This document shows positions 1-9,300 of a stretch of 64,000 nt of DNA, one piece after another. Position 1 is the stretch's first letter. Each line of letters starts with the position of its first letter. Source of the stretch: FEN-1099 sp964511015. GTDB taxonomy: Bacteria > Lernaellota > Lernaellaia > Lernaellales > Lernaellaceae. The position numbers and the translations under genes are program-made. The stretch lies in the NCBI GenBank assembly GCA_964511015.1, contig CAZEDX010000001.1, positions 75,657 to 139,656 of the forward strand, given 5' to 3'. The notes beneath the pieces were generated by a model that did no database searches, had not been told where the DNA came from, and was given only the letters and a program-made list of their open reading frames with translations.

Positions 1-90
1 AAAGGCGTTCAGATTGACCACAGCGGCCGGTAGTCGGACGCCGGCCAGTGCTTCGCGGAACTGGAGCCAGTTCATTGCCGACCAATCCAT
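1..90 (-). CDS. N-terminus of an alanine-racemase-fold PLP enzyme (partial)
   Basis: Read leftwards from ATG at 90, the frame is open for 30 codons to the window edge. It gives a peptide with FREALAGVRLPAAVVNLNAF. This resembles the start of the DSD1/D-threonine-aldolase and alanine-racemase-like deaminase families, where a 'LPAxVVDLDAFDAN' strand opens the PLP barrel. A purine-rich GGGAAAGG lies just upstream of the ATG. The PLP lysine would lie outside the window, so the substrate cannot be told. It is on the same strand as the ceramidase-like gene and follows its stop by about 20 bases. The identification rests on one short motif. Confidence 0.5.
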   Translation of the reverse strand, partial: MDWSAMNWLQFREALAGVRLPAAVVNLNAF

Positions 91-109
91 CACCTTTCCC
101 AACGGTTTT

Positions 110-1672
110 TTAGTGTGAGGTCAGCAGGTCGATGGCTGCCTCGCGGTAGATCGTTTCGGTATCGCGAGCGAGACAGAGATCTTCCTCGTAAAAGTCTGGA
201 TGATTGCGCGGATGGAAGTCGTTTTCCGGTATCAAGTAGGCGACTTCGTTGCCGCACACCGACATCAGCATCGGCACCGTCGCATTGAGCGAGGGTAAAA
301 TGCCATTCATTGCCGGGTAGTCGAAAACGCCCCATGGTTCTCCATAGTCGACCTGGGTGGCCGGACGCCCGATCAATGTCTCTGCGAAGGTTTCGCCAGG
401 TGACGTGACCAGACCCAGAGGGCCGAGTCGTATCATGCCAAGGCGGTCATCTGAGCAGGCGAACCAACCGCAGTAGTCCGGCCGATCGGTGACCAGATCT
501 TGCCTGTCGGATTCGAGAATGCCGACTAGGAACCCCAGAATGAAGGTGGCGCTACGTACCGGCAGCAACAACTGTTCGACCTGAACCTCAAGTGTTGGTT
601 CAGTAACCGTTTCGGTATTGGCCAATGCCTCAGTCGCCAGGTCGGCGATCACGAAACCAAGGCTTCTGGTTTTGTCCCACGAAGGCTCTTGTAGATATAC
701 CGGGTCGTTGTTCTCGTCATACACTGGGTTGCCTTCTTCGTCGCGCGCGGGCACGTCGACCCCGGTGGGAGTGGCCAGACCGCCCAACGCCCCGGAAATG
801 TATATACACTCGCCGCCTAGCGTGTCACGGACGCGCTGGCGCAAGTAGCCGGCAAAATCCGAGCTGACCAGTGTGTCTTCGATCATCACTTCAGGGTGAG
901 CGTGCCAATTGACGAGCGTGCCGACCGTCACACCAGTTTCGTCGATGAATTGGGCTGCCGATATCCAATCGACCGTCAGGTGCGGGTCGCGAATGTCGGC
1001 CATCAACGTCGGCCAGTTGGAGAGCGGATCGTTGACGGTCACCGTGGCCGCTTTCATGGTGACCGGTGTGAGGCGGGCCCATACGTCCAGAATCAATGCC
1101 ACGATTGTGTCTTGCACGAACGCCATGTACTCCGGTGAGACACCGCTGGTGAATACGTTCGGGCCGAAGACGCCCAATGTGTCCGGGGCTTCGTGCGTGT
1201 GCGTGGAAGAAATGAGCACGTTTTCCTGAGGAATCCCTTTCTGGGCTACGCGTTCTTGGATCTCGCGGATGCGCGAACGCGAAAAACCGAGGAGGTCGAG
1301 GCTGACCAGAACGACCGCCTGGTCGCCTTGTTTGAGGGCCAGTGCCGACGCTTCTAGATCGTCATGCACGCCTGTCCCGATGCGTGACGGGAAAAGCCCA
1401 CCAAGGTAGATCGTCTCCGGATGGTTCGTGCTGTTGGGCGTAATGATAGCCGCTCCGGCCGCTGCGTAGAGGACGTCACCCACTGCCGTGTCGTCGTCGC
1501 TCGAATCATCGTCATCGGCGGAGTCGTCGTCGATGCTGTCATCGTCCGCGTTCGCATCGTCGTCGTCGGTCTCGTCGTCGTCACCATCGCTACAGGCGAC
1601 CAGCAGCAGGAAGAGGGTGAACAGAAAAGCAAAGAACCAGTAGACTCTTGGCCGATCTTGAATTGGATTCAC
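110..1672 (-). CDS. Neutral/alkaline ceramidase-like lipoprotein
   Basis: Lipoprotein of about 520 residues. The chosen start is a GTG at 1672 preceded by GAGGTG at good spacing; an ATG 48 bases upstream lacks such a site. A hydrophobic signal segment ends in LLLVAC, the lipobox, and is followed by a linker of about 40 residues made mostly of Asp and Ser. The folded part begins near GDVLYAAAGAAIITP and carries SSTHTHEAPDT and NWHAHPEV. These correspond to the His-rich zinc/catalytic segments of neutral ceramidases (compare the 'STHTHSGPG' region). Expected to sit in the outer membrane or periplasm and hydrolyse an amide such as ceramide, but the substrate is inferred. Divergent from the DUF4838 lipoprotein across about 140 bases. 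Confidence 0.75.
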   Translation of the reverse strand: MNPIQDRPRVYWFFAFLFTLFLLLVACSDGDDDETDDDDANADDDSIDDDSADDDDSSDDDTAVGDVLYAAAGAAIITPNSTNHPETIYLGGLFPSRIGTGVHDDLEASALALKQGDQAVVLVSLDLLGFSRSRIREIQERVAQKGIPQENVLISSTHTHEAPDTLGVFGPNVFTSGVSPEYMAFVQDTIVALILDVWARLTPVTMKAATVTVNDPLSNWPTLMADIRDPHLTVDWISAAQFIDETGVTVGTLVNWHAHPEVMIEDTLVSSDFAGYLRQRVRDTLGGECIYISGALGGLATPTGVDVPARDEEGNPVYDENNDPVYLQEPSWDKTRSLGFVIADLATEALANTETVTEPTLEVQVEQLLLPVRSATFILGFLVGILESDRQDLVTDRPDYCGWFACSDDRLGMIRLGPLGLVTSPGETFAETLIGRPATQVDYGEPWGVFDYPAMNGILPSLNATVPMLMSVCGNEVAYLIPENDFHPRNHPDFYEEDLCLARDTETIYREAAIDLLTSH

Positions 1673-1813
1673 GATTGCACCTCGTTGTAGAGGAAAGTAA
1701 TAGCGCGGGCCGGAAACCATCGCAACCGGCCATGGTGAGGTCTTGATCTGATCGCGGTGAGGTGCTTTTATCCGCTAACGGCCATGATGTATGGACCGAC
1801 TGGCGGAGAAGCG

Positions 1814-4015
1814 ATGAACAGACTCATGCGACTGCTGGGTACAATCTCGTTGGTATTAGTGTTCGTTTGCGCCATGACGTCTTGCCAGTGGGAACACCTG
1901 GATGAAAGTGACAACTCCACCACTGGTCCCGTGGATGATGATGACGATGGCGATCCTCCCGATTCCGTCGGCGAGATTGAAGTCGTTCTACCGAGCGACG
2001 TTGATCCGGCAGTGAAGACGGCGGCCGAGGATGTCGTCGGCCTGTTGGGCCAAGTGCCGGGAATGCGGGCGAAGGTGAGCACGGGCATTGCCGCCAATCC
2101 AGGTGTCATGACCATCGCTGTGGTTGGAAATGGGGTTGGGAAAAACCTGTTCACGACGGACGAACTCGCTCAATTGTCCCCCGAATCGTTCCGGTTGCGC
2201 CAGACGAATATGGGCGGGACGAATTTGATCGCCGTTGCGGGCGGCGACGCACGTGGCCAGCAGTACGGTTTGTATGATTTGTTGGAACGTCTGGGCTTCC
2301 GTTTCTTTCATCCGGAGCAGACCTATGTTCCGGGATTCGATGAACTCCAATGGCCGAAGGAACTGGATGTATTCGAGCAGCCGGATTGGCAGCGGCGCGG
2401 TTTCCATTTTCACACCATGCATCCGATCGAGGCGTCGAAGTTTCTGCAGGTTTCGTCGGAGCAGCATTTAGAGTGGGCCAAGCATTTGATCGACTGGCTG
2501 GCTCGCAATAAGCAGAACTACTGGCAGTTCGAGCTACTGCGAACGGTCGACTACGATCAGACCGTTCCCTATTTCCAGACGCTAGTCGACTACTCGCATT
2601 CCCGCCTGGTGGATGCCGGCGTCGTCGTGACCTGGGTCTTCCAACAACAAAAGGCCTGGAAGTTGCTGCCGGATGCCCGCGGGGAGCACCTCGCAGAATT
2701 GCAGGCCGGCCTCGACCAGATCATGCAGGTCCGTTGGGATCATCTCAATCTCGAAATGGGCGGGACCGAATTCACCAAGGTGGAGGATACGTTACAGGTG
2801 GCCTGGATGGACAATACGGTCGCCTATCTAGCGGAAAACTATCCGAACACCGACGCCTCGGTAAAGGTGCATTGCTCTTCCGATCAGACGGCGCCCAACT
2901 ACGGCAACATCAACTTCAACTACCTGCCGCAAGAAGCCGATTCCCGCATGGGTATTTATCCGCACACCGTCATGTACTACAACCTTACAGATCCGGCACC
3001 GGTCTACAACAACGAGGATTTCAGCCAGCTCTATGATTGGATGCTGTCGATGATCGACGGCGAGCGCAAGGTCTACTATTATCCCGAGACGGCGTACTGG
3101 TGTTCGTTCGACATCGATGTGCCTTCTTTCTTGCCGATCTATATCCTCAGCCGCTGGAGCGACATGGCGCTGCTGGTGGACCAAGGGTTGGACGGCCACG
3201 TCGATTTTACCTCCGGCCACGAGTGGTCCTATTGGCTGAACGATTGGGCGGTGGCGCGGTTCACCTGGGATTCGCGGCAAGACTGGAAAGACACATTGGC
3301 CATGTATGCAACGATGTTCGGCAAAGCCGGTCCGGAGCTGGCGTCCGCGGTGGCAGACCTGGCCATGGCTCAAAAAGATTTTCTGATCGACCGGAATCTG
3401 GCCAGCTATTTGGCCGGCCAGGATACCTGGGACGAATTGGGCTATCTGTTTGGCACGACCACTCATCCAGAACCAATGCAATTTGCTGCACTTTATCGTC
3501 TGGACGAAGCTGGTGTGCGGGATTTCGCGAATACTGTTCTGGCCGACTTGGCGGAAATGGCCATCTCTTTCGAGGACTTGGCGGCGCGAGTGGGTGCTGT
3601 CCACGACGAGGTGCCCGGCCAGGCCCGCTCCTGGTTTGAAGAGCTGCAGGATAGTTTCGAGGTCGACCGCCAGCGCGCGACACATGCCAGATTGCTTTGG
3701 GCGGGAACCGTCGCCCGCCGTCTGAACGAGTTGGGTGTGTATCCCGAAGGTGAGAACGAGGCTCAAGCGCTCTTCTCCCAAGCCCAGGAGATCACAGCGG
3801 AGTTTCGCCAGACCATTGCCCGTCGGGAGTTGGCCTATCGCTACCCGGTATTCTATTCAAGTGGTTGGAAGCGCAGTGTCACATCGTATGACTTCCGTTA
3901 CCTCTATCAGGCCTCGACCGCATACTGGTTTGTCCGCTATGAAAAGCAGGCAATCGACAAAAATTTCAACCCATTCCTGATGAACATCATTGACCCGATT
4001 TGGTTTTTCTTTTGA
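1814..4015 (+). CDS. DUF4838-type lipoprotein with Asp-rich linker
   Basis: Start chosen at ATG 1814, which has GGAGAAGCG directly before it and opens a clean lipoprotein signal (MNRLMRLLGTISLVLVFVC, then lipobox AMTSC). An Asp-rich stretch (VDDDDDGD) follows the lipidated Cys. The body of about 690 residues has an N-terminal part with GGDARGQQYGLYDLLERLGFR, which resembles the domain preceding glycoside-hydrolase barrels, and a large central part like DUF4838 proteins (GH20-like fold, no established activity). Aromatic-rich regions fit a carbohydrate-related surface protein. The last 26 bases overlap the next gene, suggesting cotranscription. Assignment to DUF4838 is from overall pattern, not a single motif. 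Confidence 0.65.
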   Translation: MNRLMRLLGTISLVLVFVCAMTSCQWEHLDESDNSTTGPVDDDDDGDPPDSVGEIEVVLPSDVDPAVKTAAEDVVGLLGQVPGMRAKVSTGIAANPGVMTIAVVGNGVGKNLFTTDELAQLSPESFRLRQTNMGGTNLIAVAGGDARGQQYGLYDLLERLGFRFFHPEQTYVPGFDELQWPKELDVFEQPDWQRRGFHFHTMHPIEASKFLQVSSEQHLEWAKHLIDWLARNKQNYWQFELLRTVDYDQTVPYFQTLVDYSHSRLVDAGVVVTWVFQQQKAWKLLPDARGEHLAELQAGLDQIMQVRWDHLNLEMGGTEFTKVEDTLQVAWMDNTVAYLAENYPNTDASVKVHCSSDQTAPNYGNINFNYLPQEADSRMGIYPHTVMYYNLTDPAPVYNNEDFSQLYDWMLSMIDGERKVYYYPETAYWCSFDIDVPSFLPIYILSRWSDMALLVDQGLDGHVDFTSGHEWSYWLNDWAVARFTWDSRQDWKDTLAMYATMFGKAGPELASAVADLAMAQKDFLIDRNLASYLAGQDTWDELGYLFGTTTHPEPMQFAALYRLDEAGVRDFANTVLADLAEMAISFEDLAARVGAVHDEVPGQARSWFEELQDSFEVDRQRATHARLLWAGTVARRLNELGVYPEGENEAQALFSQAQEITAEFRQTIARRELAYRYPVFYSSGWKRSVTSYDFRYLYQASTAYWFVRYEKQAIDKNFNPFLMNIIDPIWFFF

Positions 4016-5609
4016 GCTCGTCAAGAAAGTTTTCAATACGGCATTTCGGCAACGAGAGGCAGAGGCTTTGATGGAGATAGACAACCGCGCCCGACGCCTG
4101 CATGAGCAGGGTATGCTACTGCTGATGCCTCGTGATCTCTATCGCGCTTGGCCGGTGGGCAATTGTTTTTCCAAGCATCTTCTTTCCATGCCCTCGTGCG
4201 CTTATCCGCAATTGGCGGCGATGATTCCCCAGGTGCCGGTGACCCATTTTGACGGCTTGTTCGAGCAGCGCACGACGCAGGCAGAATACATCGACCTGCT
4301 CAGGAAACCGGCCGTCATTGGCATGAGCGTCGTCTCGCCGTTGGCGGCGTTCAACACTGAACTAACCATTCGGCTAATTCGTCACCACAACCCCGACGCG
4401 GTAATCGTGCTCGGCGGTCATCATGCGACTTTTTTTGCTGAGCAGTGGTTGCAGCGTGGGGCCGACGTGGTGGTACGTCGAGAGGGAGAGCGGACCTTCC
4501 AGCGCTTGATCGAACGTATTGGAGCTGGCGAGGATTGGCGCGATCTCGACGGTATTTCGACACGTGATGGTGAGCGCTTCCGCCATAACCCTGACGCACC
4601 GTTTGTCGAAAACCTCGACGAATTGCCGCTGCCGAATTGGAACATCATGAATCTGTCGCTTTACCGTATGCGGCTGATTCCAGGCGGCCCGCCCGCGAGC
4701 ATTGAAACCTCGAGGGGTTGTCCGAACCAATGTGCGTTTTGCGTCGCATCGGCGATGTGGCAGGGGAGACAACGCTTCCGCAGTGCCGACAACATCTTGG
4801 CCCAACTCGAAATGCTGCACCGCTTGGGTGTCGAACAACTATTCTTCTCCGACGACAATTTCGGCCAGAACGTCGAACGCGACACACGGGTGTTCGAGGA
4901 GATACTGCGCCACAGTTGGCGGTTTGGCATCATGGCGTTGGTGCGAGCCGACCTGGCCCTGAACCAGCCGGCATTGGTGCAACTTGCGGCTCGCGCTGGC
5001 CTCAAAATGGTACTGATTGGTTATGAATCGGTCGAACAGGAAGTGCTTGACCAGTATCGCAAGAAACTGACCGGCATGAAGCCGAATGATTTTCGGAGGG
5101 TTTACGAGGTCTATCGCCGGAATGGTGTATTCGTGTATGGCCTGTTCATTCTGGATTCCTACGTGCCAACAGCTAAGTCTAGCCCGTGGGCGGAGTACCG
5201 CGGATTTAAAACAATCAGCGATTTTGCCAGTCTGCAGTCATTCGTGCCGATGCAGGGTATTCCGGCGCTCGACGAAATGCGTGCGTGGGGATACCAGGTT
5301 TACGATACGTTCTATCGTGATCGCTTTACTGCGGGTTTCCGGCGCGGTGGCGTGGGGCAGAGCCTGAGCTTTGCGGCGCTCAATCTATTCGATCTGCTGC
5401 GTCCGGCCAGTGTACTCAAGGTATGGAGTCGAGATTTCACGGCCCGCATGTTCTTTCGTTCGCTATATCTTGGATTGGCACATGACGTTCAGCGTCTAAC
5501 CCCGCTTGGCATCCGCGCGTTTTTGTCGTCCTTTATGTGCCGTAACCGGCCTGAAGACGGTCGGCGGAAGCTACTAAGGACAGCCCTGAAAGCATACAAT
5601 TTGGACTAA
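3990..5609 (+). CDS. B12-binding radical SAM protein
   Basis: About 539 residues. A cobalamin-binding Rossmann part (VIGMSVVSPLAAFNTELT, then IVLGGHHATF) is followed by the radical SAM core with CPNQCAFC, the CxxxCxxC ligands of the [4Fe-4S] cluster, preceded by ETSRG as in the BchE/hopanoid P-methylase class. The C-terminal quarter is helical and unassigned. The start is uncertain: ATG 3990 overlaps the upstream stop, while ATG 4071 has a GA-rich stretch before it; the longer form is given. The overlap with the DUF4838 lipoprotein gene suggests one transcript. The substrate is unknown; methylation or rearrangement of an unactivated carbon or a lipid is typical for the class. Confidence 0.75.
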   Translation: MTRFGFSFELVKKVFNTAFRQREAEALMEIDNRARRLHEQGMLLLMPRDLYRAWPVGNCFSKHLLSMPSCAYPQLAAMIPQVPVTHFDGLFEQRTTQAEYIDLLRKPAVIGMSVVSPLAAFNTELTIRLIRHHNPDAVIVLGGHHATFFAEQWLQRGADVVVRREGERTFQRLIERIGAGEDWRDLDGISTRDGERFRHNPDAPFVENLDELPLPNWNIMNLSLYRMRLIPGGPPASIETSRGCPNQCAFCVASAMWQGRQRFRSADNILAQLEMLHRLGVEQLFFSDDNFGQNVERDTRVFEEILRHSWRFGIMALVRADLALNQPALVQLAARAGLKMVLIGYESVEQEVLDQYRKKLTGMKPNDFRRVYEVYRRNGVFVYGLFILDSYVPTAKSSPWAEYRGFKTISDFASLQSFVPMQGIPALDEMRAWGYQVYDTFYRDRFTAGFRRGGVGQSLSFAALNLFDLLRPASVLKVWSRDFTARMFFRSLYLGLAHDVQRLTPLGIRAFLSSFMCRNRPEDGRRKLLRTALKAYNLD

Positions 5610-5649
5610 CGGCTCTCCGGCACGAAAGCATCTCGAGAGGTCTCAAATA

Positions 5650-5723
5650 CACGCCAGGCGGGATTCGAACCCACGACCTGCGGATTAGAAGTCCGCTGCT
5701 CTATCCGGCTGAGCTACTGGCGT
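5650..5723 (-). tRNA. tRNA-Arg (anticodon TCT)
   Basis: The reverse strand folds as a cloverleaf: 7-bp acceptor ACGCCAG/CTGGCGT, D-arm with AGCTCAGCCGGATAGAGC, anticodon stem GCGGA/TCCGC around loop CTTCTAA (anticodon TCT), variable loop AGGTC, and T-arm GTGGGTTCGAATCCCGC with the standard GTTCGAATC. The discriminator is G and no CCA is encoded. It reads AGA codons. It stands alone between two protein genes; no integrase or attachment duplication is visible beside it. Confidence 0.95.
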
Positions 5724-6332
5724 AACGCGCGCGAAAGATAGCACGTCGAATTCGCTTTCAAAAGAGGGAAGTGATTATATCCGGGACAACCGGCAGACTG
5801 AAATCGAACGAACGTTCCAAAACGCGATGATGATTTGGACTAATAGTCGGTAGACGGAGCGTCATTGAGCATGTTCCGACGGGATCATTTGCATGTGAGT
5901 ATACTATCGCTGTACTGAACTTTAGAATAAATTGACTGTGAAAAAGAAGCGGAAATAAAAAGACAAATTGCATTTTTACGAAGCGTTTGAAATGAGTGTT
6001 CTAGTCGAAAGGCAAATGAGGTTGGGCTGTACAGAAAAGGGAATTTGGCACTCTGAGACACCATATATGGTAGTTGCTCGGGCGGCTTGACGCATGGTGC
6101 GGTCAGTGAGAAAAGGCACCCAACGTATCCTGTGGGTCCTGGTTCGATAGAGGGGACGTTCGGAGCGGGGCGGCGGGATATTACATTATTTTTAGTAATG
6201 GCACGGGTACGTTGGTTTTCGTCCGAATAGGCGATCTTCCACCGGAATCCAGCCCTCATGGATGCTCCAGAACTTCCGGCTGGATGCCGAAAAACCTTTT
6301 ACTTGACCGGCCATCGGGTGCGGGAGTAAACG
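5724..6332. other. Intergenic region without recognised gene
   Basis: About 600 bases between the tRNA and the sensor kinase. It is AT-richer than its neighbours. I see no reading frame with coding character, no clear terminator and no known riboswitch motif. The right part must hold the promoter of the kinase gene; a weak inverted repeat ATTAC...GTAAT lies near 6180-6199. Confidence 0.5.
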
Positions 6333-9300
6333 TTGACCATTCGGGCGAAGATCATTCTCGCGGTAGCCATTGCCTTGGCTGGACTTGCTGCTGGCACCGG
6401 ATGGTTTTCGGCCCGCTATATGGTTGCGGCAGCGGAAGTCGCCGACCGGAATGCTATCACCCAAAAGACCCAGATTGTGTTGGGGGCTATACAAAACGCG
6501 CTGAACGAGATCAATCGCGCAAACACCGACTACGCTTGCTGGGACGATACCTACGCCTTCATCGAAGACCACAACCAGAAATACGTCCAATCCAATCTTG
6601 TTCCCGACACCTTCGTGAATAACCGGATCGGAGTGATGGTTTTCATCGACGCCCGCGGCCAGGTGGTCCACGCCGAGGGCTACGATTTGAACTCCAAAAC
6701 CAAGCGAACGGTGCCTGCCGATCTGCTGTCGGCGGTTCGGGTTGGCGGAGCGTTGTTTGCCCAAGTCGCCGCTGGTAAAGAAGTAGTGGGATTCTACCAA
6801 TTGCGGGATGGACTGTATCTGCTTTCGTTGAGTCCGATTCTGACCAGCAACTACAATGGTGTGCCGCGGGGATCGTTGCTATTCGCCAGGCCGTTCGACG
6901 AGGCTGAATTGAATCGTTTTCGTGAGATTACCCAGCAGGAAATGAATATCTATCCGTTGGACGCCGCTGGTATGCCGGCTGAAATATCTGAGATTGCCTC
7001 GTCTTTGAATGCACATCAGACAGTTGTTGTTAAAATTGATAGTGATTCGCAGATCGGTGGTTATGTCCTATTGCAGGATGTTCTCGGACGCCCGTTGTTT
7101 GTCGTTCACGTTGCTGACCAGCGCACCCATCACAATGCGGTGCGGCGAGACATACGACGCCTGATCTCTTCGTTGTTGTTCGTTTCGGTGTGCGTGATTG
7201 TCGTGCTTATTCTGTCGCTGGAAGGGGTGGTGCTTCGCCGGCTCGGACGGCTTACCAATGCCGTGCGGAGGATCGGTGAAAAGCGCGATCTGGACCAACG
7301 GATTCCCTCGGAAGGAGGGGACGAGCTGGCAGAACTAGGTGTCGCCTTCAACGATCTGATGCAAACGCTGCAGCACGACACCGAGGAACGTATTCGAGCC
7401 GAGCGGGCTTTGCGCGACGCGGAATACTCGGCGCGCACTTTTAACGACGCATTGCAAGACGCCATGATGCTGCTCGACAGCGAAGCGCGAGTGCTCGATC
7501 ACAATGAGTCGGCGGCCAGGTCGTTGCACAAGACGAGCGATCAAATCCTAGGCCGGGTTGCCTTTACGTTGATCAACCCGGCGCTGGTAGCGGTGCGGCG
7601 CGAGCATTTTGAACGCGTATTAAAGACTGGCGAGCCACAGCGTTTCGATGACGAATGGAACGGACGTTGGTACGACAATTCTTTCAGCCCGATCTTCAAT
7701 GCCGAAGGTAAAGTGCACCGGGTGGCCGCGATCGTGCGGGAAATCACCGAACGAAAACTAGCCGAAGACGCCTTGCGCAAGAGCGAAGCCAGATACCGAC
7801 TGCTGGCGGAAAACGGCAGCGAAGTGGTCTGGATCATGGGCCTCGATCTGCGTTTCTCTTATGTGAGCCCGTCCATCAAGCGCTTGCAGGGAGTCACTCC
7901 CGAAGAAGCGATGGAAATGGGCCCGATGAACCTGCTCACGCCGGCCTCGTGGGAACTGGTACAGAAACGGTTTGCCGAGGAAATCGCCGCGGAAGAAACC
8001 GGCGCTCGCGATCCGGGCCGGGTGATTACATTGGAAATCGAGGAACTTCATAAGGCAGGCTACACGATTTGGGCAGAAAACCTGGTTTCCTTTGTGCGAG
8101 ATGAGAACGGAAAGGTTACGGGGCTACTCGGCATTACTCGTGACGTCACCGAGCGGCATCGGGTACAAGAGGCGTTGCGAGAGAGCGAACGCGGACTTCG
8201 ACGACTGACCGAGAATATGACCGACTTGATTCTGGAGGTCGATCAGGAAGGAATCCGGCGGTATGTCAGTCCATCACATCGAGGCGTGCTGGGGTTGAAC
8301 ATCGAAAAGATGATCGATTCTCCCTGGTTCGATATTGTTCATCCCGACGATTTGCCCAATGTTCTGGCGGCTTTTGCCGCGGGAATCGCCAATCGTAATA
8401 GTGCGACTCTCGAATATCGATGCTGCGACGGGTGGGGCAAAAGCCGCTGGCTGGAGACCGTCGTATCGCCGATGTACGACGAAAGCGGTGTTTTCACCGG
8501 CGCGGTGTTGGCCAGTCGTGACATCACCCAAAGAAAACAGGCCGAACAGGCCCTACAAAACAGTGAGCGACTGTTCCGTTCGTTGATCGAAAACGCCACA
8601 GATGTCGCGGCGCTATTGGATCGTGAAGGAAATGTGCTGTACCAAAGTCCTGCGGTGACGCGGAATTTTGGGTGGGATCCGAGCGAATTGATAGGACGAC
8701 CGGCGGTTGACCCGGTCCACCCCGACGACGTGCCCCGCGTGCTGAATACGCTTCAACAATTGATTCGACGGCCGGGCGGGGTGGATCTCGTCACTTTCCG
8801 CTTCCGCGATAAAAGCGGCAACTGGCGGTATGTGGAAACTATCGGACAGAACCAACTCGATGTGCCGGGCATCAATGCTATCGTCATCAATACGCGTGAC
8901 GTGACCGAACGCAGACGCTCTGACGAAGCAGCGCGTCTTGGCGAATTACGCATGCGGGCGCTATATGACCTCAGCCAACATGAGTTTAAAAGCGAAAACG
9001 AACTCATCGAGTATGCTTTGGAAGAGGCCGTACGCCTAACCTCTAGTCATATTGCATACGTCCATTTTGTAACTGCGGACCAAGAGAATTTGCAGAGTTT
9101 TTATTGGTCGGAAACCGTGCGGCGGACCTGTTCTATTCCTGGCGAGCGCCACTATCCGCTTTCCGTGGCCGGTGTGTGGGCCGACTCTGCCCGTATCCGC
9201 CGTCCCGTGGTCCACAATGAATTCAGCCGCCTGCTGGGGCGAAGGGGCTATCCGGAAGGACATCCATGGCTGACTCGTCATGTGAGCGTTCCGGTACTCG

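Noticed and set aside
2828..3781. A 317-codon minus-strand frame inside the DUF4838 lipoprotein gene
   Set aside because: Shadow frame of the plus-strand lipoprotein, with no SD or recognisable domain.
5650..6332. Genomic island inserted at the tRNA-Arg gene
   Set aside because: No integrase gene and no repeated tRNA 3' end were found beside it.
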